A stretch of DNA of 64,000 nt from Mesorhizobium sp. YIM 152430 (lineage in GTDB: Bacteria; Pseudomonadota; Alphaproteobacteria; Rhizobiales; Rhizobiaceae), in the NCBI RefSeq assembly GCF_029210365.1, contig NZ_JARGES010000027.1:62001-126000 (forward strand), written 5' to 3'. A program made the translations under genes and the position numbers. Under the pieces are notes generated by a model. It made no database searches and was not told the origin of the DNA. It worked only from the letters and a program-made list of their open reading frames with translations. This document shows positions 16,409 to 24,123 of the stretch, in pieces; position 1 is the stretch's first letter, and every line of letters begins with the position of its first letter.

Positions 16409-17251
16409 GTGACCATCATCCCGACCGAGTGGATGCCGCTCGTGCCCATGGCCCGCATCATCGGCCACTGGACCGCCGGCAATCACAAAGCCAGCGACAC
16501 CGACAGGCGCGCTTATCACGTCCTCGTCGAGGGCGACGGCAAGGTGATCCGCGGCGTTCCGTCGATCGACCTCAACTCGGGCTCGATCAAGAGCGGCTAC
16601 GCGGCGCACACGCTCAACTGCAACACCAATTCCATCGGTGTCTCGATGTGCGGCATGGCAGGGGCCGTCGAGGTGCCTTTCAGTGCCGGGCGCGCGCCGC
16701 TGACGCAGGTGCAGTGGAATGCCTTCGTGCAGGCCGTCGCTGCCCTCGCGCGGCGCTACGGCATTCCGGTTACGCCGAAGATGATCCTTTTCCATGCCGA
16801 GGTGCAGGGCACGCTGGGGATCACGCAACGCAACAAGTGGGACGTGATCCGGCTGCCGTTCGATCCATCCGGCACCGGCGCCAAGGCCGTCGGCGACAAG
16901 CTCCGCAGAGAGGTGACCAAAGCCATGTCTGGAGTGAACATCGCGCCGCCCGATCCGGTGCCTGCCGGGGGCGTGGGTCGCGTCATTCCGCCCGCGCTCA
17001 ACACCCGCAACGGGCCGAACGGCGAGGTGACCGGGGCGCTGCGAGAGGGAACACGCGTCGAGATCATCGGCCAGAACGGCAACTGGCTGAATATCGAGAC
17101 GCCGGCCGGGTTCAGCGTGTGGGCGCATCGGGACTTCATCGAGGTGGTCGACGGCCCGCCTGCGCTCGAGCCGACGAAGCCAGATCCTCGACGCGCCATC
17201 ATCGATCGCATCCGCCGCGATCTCGACGAACTTGAAACCATGGGAGCATGA
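16409..17251 (+). CDS. Endolysin: N-acetylmuramoyl-L-alanine amidase with SH3b domain
   Basis: A 280-residue protein with a GTG start after a GGGGGAAAGG site. The amidase domain (about 1-175) shows I-I-G-H-W-T-A-G (zinc His20), Y-H-V-L-V (second His near 37) and I-L-F-H-A-E-V (third His near 131). Residues about 190-250 form a bacterial SH3 domain (L-N-T-R-N-G-P-N-G-E-V and W-A-H-R-D-F) likely to bind peptidoglycan. No signal peptide is seen, so export depends on the adjacent holin. It overlaps the holin gene by 4 bases. Confidence 0.88.
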   Translation: MTIIPTEWMPLVPMARIIGHWTAGNHKASDTDRRAYHVLVEGDGKVIRGVPSIDLNSGSIKSGYAAHTLNCNTNSIGVSMCGMAGAVEVPFSAGRAPLTQVQWNAFVQAVAALARRYGIPVTPKMILFHAEVQGTLGITQRNKWDVIRLPFDPSGTGAKAVGDKLRREVTKAMSGVNIAPPDPVPAGGVGRVIPPALNTRNGPNGEVTGALREGTRVEIIGQNGNWLNIETPAGFSVWAHRDFIEVVDGPPALEPTKPDPRRAIIDRIRRDLDELETMGA

Positions 17252-17619
17252 CCATGTGGCAAACCGTATTCGAAATCCTCGCGCCCGTTCTGACGGCGCT
17301 GCTCGCAATCCTCGTGCCGGCGCTCATCACGGCCCTGTTCCGATGGTTCCAGAAGCTCGGGCTCGACATCGAGGCAACCCATCGTGAGGCTCTGCAATCG
17401 GCCCTCACGAACGCTGCGCTGATCGCGCTCGCCAAAGGAGGCGTGAAGCCCTCGGCCGGCGCTGCAATCGACTATGTGCGAGCGTCTGTCCCTGATGCGG
17501 TCAAGACGTTCGGTCTAGACGACAAGCGCATCCTTGACCTGGTGCTGCCGAAGATCACGGCCGCCCGTCTGGCGCGCCCATCAGACCGGCCAGCGGCAGA
17601 TGCGGAGCCCGTAGGTTGA
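17248..17619 (+). CDS. Holin-like protein
   Basis: A 123-residue protein with one strong N-terminal membrane segment (about 7-31, I-L-A-P-V-L-T-A-L-L-A-I-L-V-P), then an amphipathic helical region and an Ala-rich tail. This is the pattern of LLH-type phage holins. It starts in an ATGA overlap with the amidase gene and is followed by two more membrane proteins, a compact lysis module. It is expected to open the inner membrane for the endolysin. The fold is assigned from topology and context. Confidence 0.7.
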   Translation: MTMWQTVFEILAPVLTALLAILVPALITALFRWFQKLGLDIEATHREALQSALTNAALIALAKGGVKPSAGAAIDYVRASVPDAVKTFGLDDKRILDLVLPKITAARLARPSDRPAADAEPVG

Positions 17620-18080
17620 TGTTCACGCACATCGCGGCGTCGTTCCGCAAGACCTTCCCCGGCCGGCAGACGGAATGGCTCCTGACGAGTGTCCTGATAG
17701 GCTGGGCGGCCATGCTCATCATCAACCCCGACATGTTCAGGACGACCGCGACCTATGCCAATTTCGGCGAGATCATGTCGCAAAGCATGTGGGCCATGGC
17801 CTGCCTCTATGTCGGGGTGGCGCGGCTGGCCGTCCTGATCGTCAACGGAGCGTGGCGGCGCTCTCCACATCTGCGGGCGGGGCTGGCGTTCCTGACATGC
17901 CTGTTCTGGTATCAGATCACGGTCGGGATGCTCCAGTCGGGCACCCTCTCGACCGGGCTTGCGGTCTATCCCGCGTTCTTCCTCTTCGATGCGATCAACG
18001 TCATTCGGGCCATGGGTGACGCCGCCGTCACCGATCATCACTACGAGAAACAGGCGGCGGCTGATGGAACTTCCGAATGA
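17619..18080 (+). CDS. Small polytopic membrane protein of the lysis module
   Basis: A 153-residue protein with about four hydrophobic segments. The start is ATG 17619 inside the previous stop; TTG 17616 is an alternative. The first 20 residues are basic, then W-L-L-T-S-V-L-I-G-W begins the first segment. It lies between the holin and a one-helix protein, so a pinholin, antiholin or accessory lysis role is possible. No family is recognised with confidence. Confidence 0.6.
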   Translation: MFTHIAASFRKTFPGRQTEWLLTSVLIGWAAMLIINPDMFRTTATYANFGEIMSQSMWAMACLYVGVARLAVLIVNGAWRRSPHLRAGLAFLTCLFWYQITVGMLQSGTLSTGLAVYPAFFLFDAINVIRAMGDAAVTDHHYEKQAAADGTSE

Positions 18081-18369
18081 CTGGCTTGGGGCGCTCGTCA
18101 CGGCGACCATCATCATCGTCCTGGCGATCGCAAACTACATCCGAACGAAGTCGGCATCGCCCGATAATTCAAAGCTCGTCACGGCCTTTGGGCTTGGCTA
18201 TGCCGAGCGCGAACAGGTTGAACGCCTGATCGCCGAGGTGAAGCGCATCGCGGACGCGCTCACGGACAAGAACACGGAAGGCATCAACCATCGGCTGGAC
18301 GATCTTCTGGAGCGCATGGACCGGTCCGAGCAGCGCGGGCATATCCAGAAGCCGCGCGCGCCGCGCTGA
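18064..18369 (+). CDS. One-helix membrane protein with coiled coil, spanin-like
   Basis: A 101-residue protein overlapping the previous gene by 17 bases. One N-terminal membrane segment (about 7-24) is followed by a periplasm-size soluble part with heptad-like helices (V-E-R-L-I-A-E-V-K-R-I-A-D-A-L and H-R-L-D-D-L-L-E-R-M). This is the layout of i-spanin Rz proteins, but no embedded Rz1 lipoprotein frame was found. A transcription terminator follows, so this ends the late operon. The spanin role is an inference. Confidence 0.55.
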   Translation: MELPNDWLGALVTATIIIVLAIANYIRTKSASPDNSKLVTAFGLGYAEREQVERLIAEVKRIADALTDKNTEGINHRLDDLLERMDRSEQRGHIQKPRAPR

Positions 18370-18387
18370 ACGTATTCCTCCCCAACT

Positions 18388-18425
18388 GGCCCTGTCGTCT
18401 CTTCGGAGCGGCAGGGCCTCTTTTT
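18388..18425 (+). terminator. Intrinsic terminator of the phage late operon
   Basis: GGCCCTG (18388-18394) pairs with CAGGGCC (18412-18418), followed by TCTTTTT. It starts 18 bases after the stop of the last lysis-module gene. Confidence 0.8.
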
Positions 18426-18429
18426 GCGT

Positions 18430-18621
18430 TCAGGCTTCGCGATCATCAGGCCGCTGTAGCACAGCCGTCCGCGTCGCCGCATCATGGCCCAGCGTTTCCT
18501 TCAGTGCGCTTTCGAGAAGATAATCGAGAACCTGCGCATCCAGTTCGATCGCCAGTTTGCGCGCGTCCATGATGTGCCGGGCTATCTGAATGCGGCGAGG
18601 ATCGGCCAGTGCATCGTTCAT
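18430..18621 (-). CDS. Small hypothetical protein (63 aa)
   Basis: The ATG at 18621 has AAAGGGAA 5 bases upstream, which decides this start over longer versions. The protein is fully helical and charged (R-R-I-Q-I-A-R-H-I-M-D-A-R-K-L-A-I-E-L, then L-D-Y-L-L-E-S-A-L-K-E-T-L). It reads like a small regulatory or partner protein. It lies just beyond the late terminator on the opposite strand, where lysogen-expressed accessory genes are often found. Function unknown. Confidence 0.6.
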   Translation of the reverse strand: MNDALADPRRIQIARHIMDARKLAIELDAQVLDYLLESALKETLGHDAATRTAVLQRPDDREA

Positions 18622-18695
18622 CAGGTTCCCTTTCGGCATGTTCGCGCGAGACGGATCGCCTATCGGCGCTGATCGAATCGCGGCATCTTTTCCTA

Positions 18696-18998
18696 ATGTC
18701 CAGCCGACGATACAAGCCCGACCTGCCACCCGTCACCCTCGGTGAGGTTCGTGCGCTCGGAATATCGCTCAGCTTCAGATGCTCGATCTGCAACAGCATC
18801 AAGGACATCGACCCGCGCGATCTGCCTCAATCCGACGCGGCGACGATGCACGACCTGGTCGAGGTCGCCCATTGCACGAGATGCAACAGGACGCGCGGCG
18901 GGATCAGCGTCAATCCCGATCTCAAGCCGTGGGTGAAACACCTGCGGGAGACAGGGCAGGATGATCGGGTGCCATACATCGTGCGCGGGACGATGTGA
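18696..18998 (+). CDS. Small four-cysteine zinc-ribbon protein
   Basis: A 100-residue protein from ATG 18696. The Cys pairs C-S-I-C (near 30) and C-T-R-C (near 66) are about 33 residues apart, a likely zinc ribbon, separated by an acidic loop (D-I-D-P-R-D-L-P-Q-S-D). The C-terminus is basic and amphipathic. The ribosome site is weak. It is the last gene before tRNA-Val and divergent from the 63-residue gene, so it may be a prophage accessory (moron) gene. Nucleic acid binding is possible, not shown. Confidence 0.6.
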   Translation: MSSRRYKPDLPPVTLGEVRALGISLSFRCSICNSIKDIDPRDLPQSDAATMHDLVEVAHCTRCNRTRGGISVNPDLKPWVKHLRETGQDDRVPYIVRGTM

Positions 18999-19062
18999 CG
19001 AAGCCTCGGTCCATCAAACCTGCGGAACACTTCGTAAATCGTGCTGAAAGCCTTGGAAAACA

Positions 19063-19138
<76 letters not shown>

Positions 19139-19151
19139 TCACGAGGCTGGA

Positions 19152-19180
19152 GATTTAGGCGCTTAGCTCTGTGCGCGCAA
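19152..19180 (-). promoter_or_regulatory. Probable promoter of tRNA-Val
   Basis: On the minus strand TTGCGC, 17 bases and TAAATC are followed 13 bases later by the tRNA 5' end. Spacing fits a housekeeping sigma factor; the -35 is imperfect. Confidence 0.4.
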
Positions 19181-19261
19181 GACCGAATTGGCTGGATGAC
19201 GGGCTTCCGCTGCGTAGCATCGGATGGCTCGGGAAATAACCATTCGCCGCGCTTCGGGCGC

Positions 19262-19289
19262 TTGACACCTCCGGTCGAACCGCTTAATT
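19262..19289 (+). promoter_or_regulatory. Probable promoter of tRNA-Asp
   Basis: TTGACA (19262-19267), a 16-base spacer and TTAATT (19284-19289) lie 44 bases before the mature tRNA. The -35 box is consensus. Confidence 0.55.
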
Positions 19290-19333
19290 CAGCCACCAAC
19301 GCGGGCCGCACGAACGTGCCGCAAGCGCCAAGC

Positions 19334-19410
19334 GCGGGTGTAGCTCAGTCGGTTAGAGTGCCGGCCTGTCACGCCGGAGGTCGCGGGTTCGAGCCCCGTC
19401 ACTCGCGCCA
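19334..19410 (+). tRNA. tRNA-Asp (anticodon GUC)
   Basis: A 77-base cloverleaf with encoded CCA. The acceptor GCGGGTG pairs with CACTCGC (one G-U), the D arm is GTAGCTCAGTCGGTTAGAGT, and the anticodon stem CCGGC/GCCGG holds CTGTCAC, giving GUC. The T arm is GCGGGTTCGAGCCCCGT. Confidence 0.96.
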
Positions 19411-19680
19411 TATCTTCCAAGGCTCTCAGCAAATCGCTGCCAAGAAGTTCAACTCGTTTTCGAGCCGAGTTTTGACTTGTCGATTCGCTCTGTTCCGAGT
19501 CCACCAGATCGCAACCCGTCAACTGTCAAGCTTCGGCCCTTCGAAACTTCACCGGACCTGACCGGGATATTGGTTTGTCAATGCCGTTTCATCAAACCGG
19601 CGGGGTCACATTCTTGCGTTTGGAGCATTGACCTTCCTGCCAATGGAAGGCGCAGCGTCCCAAATCGAAAGGATGACGCC

Positions 19681-19806
19681 ATGATGAAAAGCGAAGAAAT
19701 GATGATGGACGGCATGGGTTGGGGAATGGGACTTGGCGGCTTGCTGGCATTGTTGCTGGTCGTGCTGATCGTCGCAGCCTTGGTGAAGTATGTGTTCTTC
19801 CGGTAG
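19681..19806 (+). CDS. Met/Gly-rich one-helix membrane protein (41 aa)
   Basis: ATG 19681 (or 19684) follows AAAGGA by 7 bases. The N-terminus is acidic and Met-rich (M-M-K-S-E-E-M-M-M-D-G-M-G-W-G-M-G), then one membrane helix (L-G-G-L-L-A-L-L-L-V-V-L-I-V-A-A) and a basic end K-Y-V-F-F-R. Small proteins of this form are common in rhizobia and often lack a SHOCT tail. The Met-rich face could bind copper, but that is speculation. The 270 bases between tRNA-Asp and this gene show nothing else. Confidence 0.6.
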   Translation: MMKSEEMMMDGMGWGMGLGGLLALLLVVLIVAALVKYVFFR

Positions 19807-19911
19807 CCGCATTGCGGGCGAATGTGCCGTCAGGAATGTTAGATCCGGCTCAGGTAATTGGCGTGCCGCGCCGGAGGTTTGCGGTTCGATCGCCACCTCA
19901 CATTTTCAACT

Positions 19912-20073
19912 TTATGGCTGCTCTTCGACATTCTCCATACCCCGATGGACCTCTTCGGTTCCATCCGGGTCGGGCTGTTGCGCCTGTTGGGTCAGAAGCA
20001 GCAGGACAAGCGCAATTCCGGCGAGCACCTTCCACAGTCCAGCCGCCAGTCGTTTGCCGGGGTCGTTGATCAT
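19912..20073 (-). CDS. Small one-helix membrane protein (53 aa)
   Basis: From ATG 20073 the product is M-I-N-D-P-G-K-R-L-A-A, then one hydrophobic helix (L-W-K-V-L-A-G-I-A-L-V-L-L-L-L) and a Gln/Asp/Glu-rich tail. An ATG 27 codons upstream would also work but has no better ribosome site. The GGGAC 9 bases before ATG 20073 is weak. It lies downstream of the bmt terminator and so is probably a separate unit. Not recognised. Confidence 0.4.
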   Translation of the reverse strand: MINDPGKRLAAGLWKVLAGIALVLLLLTQQAQQPDPDGTEEVHRGMENVEEQP

Positions 20074-20117
20074 GGTCGACTGTCCCGCGTGCTCGCACGC
20101 CATGCAAGGCTGAAACG

Positions 20118-20143
20118 AAAAAGGCCGGGCTTGTCGCCCGACC
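20118..20143 (-). terminator. Intrinsic terminator downstream of bmt
   Basis: On the minus strand GGTCGGGC, a five-base loop and GCCCGGCC (one G-T pair) are followed by TTTTT. It lies about 100 bases after the bmt stop. Confidence 0.75.
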
Positions 20144-20244
20144 TTCAAAGTCTCGACGGCGGTGCCAGTACATCCGTGGTCACCGGCCGGAGACGATCTC
20201 TCGTAGCACCATAGATGGGAATCGATTCCCCATCCTGCAAGGGG

Positions 20245-21255
20245 TCATCCGCGCGGCCGTCGCCGCTCGCGGCGGTTTCCCTCGCCGCCGCTTTGCGAGG
20301 CCAGCTTGTTGCGCATCGGGCCGATCCGCGCCTCGATCGTCTCGACGCTGGGGCGCTCGCCCTTGGTATGGCCATCGATGGCCGCGCGCATCGCTGCCAG
20401 ATGGCCGAACGACGTGCCGCAGCAGCCGCCGACGATCCGCGCTCCGCCATCCACCGCCAGGCGCGCATAGTCGGCCATCAGTTCGGGCGTGCCCGAATAA
20501 TGGATCTCCGAGCCTCGAAATTCGGGAATGCCGCAATTGCCCTTGACGATAATGGTCGCCTCGGGCCGCGCCGCGCTCATGTCGAGGAGCGAGGCGAGAA
20601 TATCGGCCGCGCCGACGCCGCAATTCGCCCCCACCGCGACGGGATGTTCGGAAAGCTCGTCGCCGACACTGTGGATCGCGTCCGGCGCGAGCCCCATCAT
20701 GGTGCGCCCGGCCGTGTCGAACGATCCGGTATAGGTATAGGGCAAGCCGACCTTGATCGCGGCCTCCGCGGCCGCCTTGATCTCGTCGGGCGCGGACATG
20801 GTTTCGATCCAGGCGACTTCCGCGCCGCCGGCCTTCAGCCCCTCGATCTGCTCGACGAAGGCGGCGACCGCCTCGTCATAGGTCATGGCGCCGAGCGGGA
20901 CGAGGAGTTCGCCGGTCGGCCCCACGGAGCCCGCCACGATGACGCGCCGTCCGGCCTTGTCGGCGACGCCACGCGCGATCTCCGCCGCCTTGCGGTTGAT
21001 CTCGTGGACGCGGTCCTGCGCATGGTGCAGTTTCAGCCGGTGTCGCGTGCCGCCGAAGGAATTGGTGAGGATGATGTCCGCGCCCGCATCGACGAAACCC
21101 TGATGCAGGGCTTCGATCTTCTCCGGTGCGGTCTCGTTCCACAGCTCCGGCGCCTCGCCGGCCTCCAGCCCCATCGCGAAGAGATTGGTGCCAGTGGCCC
21201 CGTCTGCGAGGAGCACGCCCTTTTGGGCGATCAGGACGTCGATCGGATTTTCCAT
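20245..21255 (-). CDS. bmt: Betaine-homocysteine S-methyltransferase
   Basis: A 336-residue homocysteine methyltransferase-family protein. ATG 21255 begins M-E-N-P-I-D-V-L; the longer frame lacks family similarity. The TIM-barrel opens with L-L-A-D-G-A-T-G-T-N-L and has N-S-F-G-G-T-R. The zinc ligands are Cys212 (G-A-N-C-G-V-G) and Cys278/279 (G-G-C-C-G-T-S). It transfers a methyl group from glycine betaine to homocysteine, giving methionine and dimethylglycine. The FAD/GcvT gene at 24124 could consume the dimethylglycine. The regulator gene lies 53 bases upstream, with a palindrome in the gap. Substrate choice among methylated donors is not provable here. Confidence 0.8.
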   Translation of the reverse strand: MENPIDVLIAQKGVLLADGATGTNLFAMGLEAGEAPELWNETAPEKIEALHQGFVDAGADIILTNSFGGTRHRLKLHHAQDRVHEINRKAAEIARGVADKAGRRVIVAGSVGPTGELLVPLGAMTYDEAVAAFVEQIEGLKAGGAEVAWIETMSAPDEIKAAAEAAIKVGLPYTYTGSFDTAGRTMMGLAPDAIHSVGDELSEHPVAVGANCGVGAADILASLLDMSAARPEATIIVKGNCGIPEFRGSEIHYSGTPELMADYARLAVDGGARIVGGCCGTSFGHLAAMRAAIDGHTKGERPSVETIEARIGPMRNKLASQSGGEGNRRERRRPRG

Positions 21256-21283
21256 GGAAGGTCTCGATTTGCTGTTTGGATAT

Positions 21284-21305
21284 GATATAAAGAAATCCTT
21301 ATATC
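21284..21305. promoter_or_regulatory. Candidate operator between regulator and bmt
   Basis: GATATAA (21284-21290) and TTATATC (21299-21305) form a perfect 7-base inverted repeat with an 8-base spacer, a typical size for a dimeric XRE regulator. It lies 29 bases before the bmt start and just after the regulator stop. Confidence 0.5.
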
Positions 21306-21308
21306 CGG

Positions 21309-22154
21309 TCAATCGATGGGGCTCTCGGCGAGTTGCCGGCAATAGCCGGCCGCCTCATGGGCGTTGATCTCGGCGGCACGGATGAGATTGTCGAAATGCC
21401 GCGTCAGCGTGCGCACCGGCGTCACGGCGTTCAGCACCAGATACATCTCGCCGACATAGATCGCTGCGCGAATTTGCCCGAAGATGGTGTAGGGGATCGA
21501 ATAGCGCTGGCGTCCGTCGTAAAGGTAGAGCCGGAAGCTTGGATAAAGATCGTCGACCAGCCGCGCCATATGGACCAGTTGCTCGCGACGCGCCGCATCG
21601 GCCAGTCCGCTCCACACGCCGTTCCCCCTGGCAAAGATTTCCAGCATGTGCCGCGGCATACAGACCTCCATATCGGTCTCCGGTCGCCGGTTGTAGTCGA
21701 TCCGGTAGTCCTTCTCGTCGATCTGGCTGTCGCGGTTCTTGCGCGTCATCTCCGCCTCGTAGTCGATCACCGCGTCGGTGCGCAGAAGATCGGGAATACC
21801 CGCCGGCACATAGCGGATCTTGGTGCCGGCGGCTTCCGCGTGCCATGAGGCGAGCAGCGTGCGGTCGAAACTGCCGGTGCCTTCCTCGATTTCGAGGCTC
21901 CCGCGGATTTCGGAAGCGAGACCCTCATCTTGGCTGATGCCGAGCAGCCAGTCGAGCGAGACATTGTAAGTGGCTGCCATGTTGAGCAGGGTTTCGGCGC
22001 GGGGAAGTCGCGTCGACTGGCCCGAAAGAAGCTGCGACAGGGCCGAACGATCGATTCCGACGCTGGCGGCGAAGGCCGACTGGTTCTGTCCGCTGCGAGC
22101 CAGCATCAGCTTCAGCCGTTCGCGGAAAAGTTGGGAGAGGTCACGTTTGTCCAT
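21309..22154 (-). CDS. XRE-family transcriptional regulator with C-terminal sensor domain
   Basis: A 281-residue protein. Residues about 8-70 form a helix-turn-helix (Q-N-Q-S-A-F-A-A-S-V-G-I-D-R-S-A-L-S-Q-L-L). The rest (about 90-275) is not a cupin but a mixed alpha/beta domain with D-Y-N-R-R-P-E-T-D-M-E-V and Y-L-Y-D-G-R-Q-R-Y-S-I-P-Y, possibly ligand-binding. It is co-directional with bmt and divergent from the desaturase-like gene, so it probably controls one or both. The ligand is unknown; a methylated amine or SAM-cycle metabolite would fit the neighbours. Confidence 0.75.
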   Translation of the reverse strand: MDKRDLSQLFRERLKLMLARSGQNQSAFAASVGIDRSALSQLLSGQSTRLPRAETLLNMAATYNVSLDWLLGISQDEGLASEIRGSLEIEEGTGSFDRTLLASWHAEAAGTKIRYVPAGIPDLLRTDAVIDYEAEMTRKNRDSQIDEKDYRIDYNRRPETDMEVCMPRHMLEIFARGNGVWSGLADAARREQLVHMARLVDDLYPSFRLYLYDGRQRYSIPYTIFGQIRAAIYVGEMYLVLNAVTPVRTLTRHFDNLIRAAEINAHEAAGYCRQLAESPID

Positions 22155-22324
22155 GCGACAGCATATCGCATTTGTTTACTAAAAAAAACATTTGCCGCGC
22201 TCGATTTTCACTATCAACGTAATATGCGCAAAGTCACATTGGTGCGGGCCTCATTTGATGTCAGCATTCTGTCAGCAGGATCGGGGGATTCGGCTGGTTG
22301 GATGAAGTGGGGCGGGAAATAAGG

Positions 22325-23353
22325 ATGCAACGAGACGGACTTCGGGCCGCGCCGAGCGCGCGTGTGCGGCCCTTTTTCTTGGCGATCGAATGGCCGACAG
22401 TCATGCTGGTCGCAGGGTGCTATGGCATCTGGTTGGCATCGGGGACCATTGGCTGGACCTTCTCGCCTTTCCTCGCGATCGTCGGCCTTACCGTCGCCAT
22501 CGCGCTCCAGTCCTCGCTCATGCACGAGGCCGCCCACGGCCACCCGACCCGCAACGGCTTCGTCAACGAAATCCTGGTCGGCCTGCCGATCGGCCTTGTC
22601 TATCCCTACCGTCGTTTCAAGAAGCTTCATTTGTGCCATCATGCCGATGAGCGGCTGACCGACCCTTTCGACGACCCGGAGAGCTACTATCAGGCCTTCT
22701 GGAAATATGAGGCGCTGCCGGGCTGGCTGCGCACACTGCTCACCTTCAACAACACGATGGTCGGCCGGTTCCTGCTCGGCCCGGCTCTGTCGAACGCCGC
22801 ATTCGTGGCATCCGACCTGCAACTCCTGCGCGCCGGCGATCCTGGCGTGCGACGGGCCTGGCGCAACCACCTTGTCGGCCTTGCGGTGCTGCCGCCGCTC
22901 CTCGTCTTCGTGTTTCAGATGCCGCTCTGGCTCTATCTCGTGCCGGTCTATTTCGGCCAGTCGCTGATCGCGATCCGGACCTTCGCGGAGCATCAGTGGT
23001 CGGAGCGACCCGATGGCCGCACGATCATCGTCGAGCGGTCGCCGCTGTCATTGCTCTTTCTCAACAACAATCTCCACCTCGTCCACCACAAGCAGCCAAC
23101 CGTGCCCTGGTACGAACTGCCGCGTCTTTTCCGCGCCCGACGCGAGGAATGGGTGCGGATGAATGACGGCTATGTCTTCCCGAACTATCTGGCACTCTTC
23201 CGCGCTTTTGCGGTGAAGCCGAAGGAACCGGTCGTCCACCCCGCGCTGCGCCGCCAGCCGGAACAGGGCAGGGCATTCCGCCCGCGCATCCGTGCCCGCT
23301 CCGTCCACGGCCTCGGCTCCGCGCCCGTCCTGGCCGAGCCGTCGACCGAATAG
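22325..23353 (+). CDS. Membrane fatty-acid-desaturase-family di-iron protein
   Basis: A 342-residue protein. ATG 22325 is chosen over TTG 22298 because GGGGCGGG precedes it. The three histidine boxes are H-E-A-A-H (67-71), H-L-C-H-H (102-106) and a later H-L-V-H-H-K-Q-P. Four or more membrane segments lie between them. The family includes acyl desaturases, hydroxylases and membrane demethylases. Because neighbours handle betaine and methylamines, an oxidative role on a small amine or lipid head group is possible, but simple lipid desaturation is equally open. Confidence 0.75.
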   Translation: MQRDGLRAAPSARVRPFFLAIEWPTVMLVAGCYGIWLASGTIGWTFSPFLAIVGLTVAIALQSSLMHEAAHGHPTRNGFVNEILVGLPIGLVYPYRRFKKLHLCHHADERLTDPFDDPESYYQAFWKYEALPGWLRTLLTFNNTMVGRFLLGPALSNAAFVASDLQLLRAGDPGVRRAWRNHLVGLAVLPPLLVFVFQMPLWLYLVPVYFGQSLIAIRTFAEHQWSERPDGRTIIVERSPLSLLFLNNNLHLVHHKQPTVPWYELPRLFRARREEWVRMNDGYVFPNYLALFRAFAVKPKEPVVHPALRRQPEQGRAFRPRIRARSVHGLGSAPVLAEPSTE

Positions 23354-23391
23354 GGCTTGCATCCCGCCTTCGCGGCATCCGATAAGTCGCC

Positions 23392-24123
23392 ATGACCCAT
23401 CAGATTGCCGCCCTTCCCATGTATGACTGGCCGGAAGTCCGCGCCGCGACGGATGCGCAATGGACGCGGATTCGCCATGTGTTGCGGGAATCGGGCATTG
23501 ATGCTCCCGATGCTCTGACGCGCGAGACCGGCGACCTCTACGACTTCTGGCGCCGGCCCGACATCCTCTTCGCGCAAACCTGCTGGGGGCCGATGGGCGA
23601 TGGCCTTGCGGAGTGCGTCCATGTCATTGGCCAGCCGGACTATTCGGATGTGGAAGGCGGAGAGGGGGAGTTTTATCGCAGCGTGGTTCTGATGCGGAGC
23701 GATGATGAAACGTCGCGCTCCGTCACCTCTCCCTCTGTCCTGGAGCGCCTACCTTCAATCACTTCCCGTCAGGAAGCGATCCGTAACAGGCGCTTTGCCT
23801 ACAACGTCCCCGACTCCATGTCCGGCTATCTCGCCCTAAAGGCCGATCTCGGCTCCCTCGACCTCTTCCGCGAGCAAATCCCCACCGGCGGTCACCGCGC
23901 CTCGATCCGCGCCGTTGCCGCCAACCGCGCGGATATCTGCGCCATCGACTGCCGCTCCTGGGCGCTGGCGCAATGCCACGAACCGGCCGCAGCCGAACTC
24001 GTTCCCAGCGGCTGGACGAGCCCGCGCAAGGGCCTTCCCTACATCACCAGCCGCCAGACGCCGCCCGAAACCGTGTCCGCGATGCGCTCTGCACTGATGG
24101 ATGCCGGCCTGATCGTCGGCTGA
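23392..24123 (+). CDS. PhnD-like substrate-binding protein without signal peptide
   Basis: A 243-residue protein with the PhnD/SsuA-type fold signature: A-A-L-P-M-Y-D at the start, L-F-A-Q-T-C-W-G-P, Y-R-S-V-V-L-M-R and D-I-C-A-I-D-C. The first residues M-T-H-Q-I-A lack a signal peptide, so it is probably cytoplasmic. No permease or ATPase accompanies it. Such orphan proteins may sense or carry a ligand instead of feeding a transporter. It starts 38 bases after the desaturase and converges on the FAD/GcvT gene with no gap. Confidence 0.65.
   Translation: MTHQIAALPMYDWPEVRAATDAQWTRIRHVLRESGIDAPDALTRETGDLYDFWRRPDILFAQTCWGPMGDGLAECVHVIGQPDYSDVEGGEGEFYRSVVLMRSDDETSRSVTSPSVLERLPSITSRQEAIRNRRFAYNVPDSMSGYLALKADLGSLDLFREQIPTGGHRASIRAVAANRADICAIDCRSWALAQCHEPAAAELVPSGWTSPRKGLPYITSRQTPPETVSAMRSALMDAGLIVG

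Larger units (their letters stand above)
1..19062. mobile_element. Right part of a siphovirus-type prophage
   Basis: From the left edge to about the tRNA-Val gene, the genes follow lambda-like late order: head morphogenesis, neck, tail terminator, tail tube, chaperone pair with frameshift, tape measure, tail tip, fibres, amidase, holin. Start and stop codons overlap by a few bases through most of the tail block, as in a phage late operon. Capsid, terminase, integrase and repressor genes are not in the window, so the left end is outside. The right end is inferred from the last non-housekeeping gene (18998) and the tRNA-Val 3' end at 19063. The exact boundary is not proven. Confidence 0.88.
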
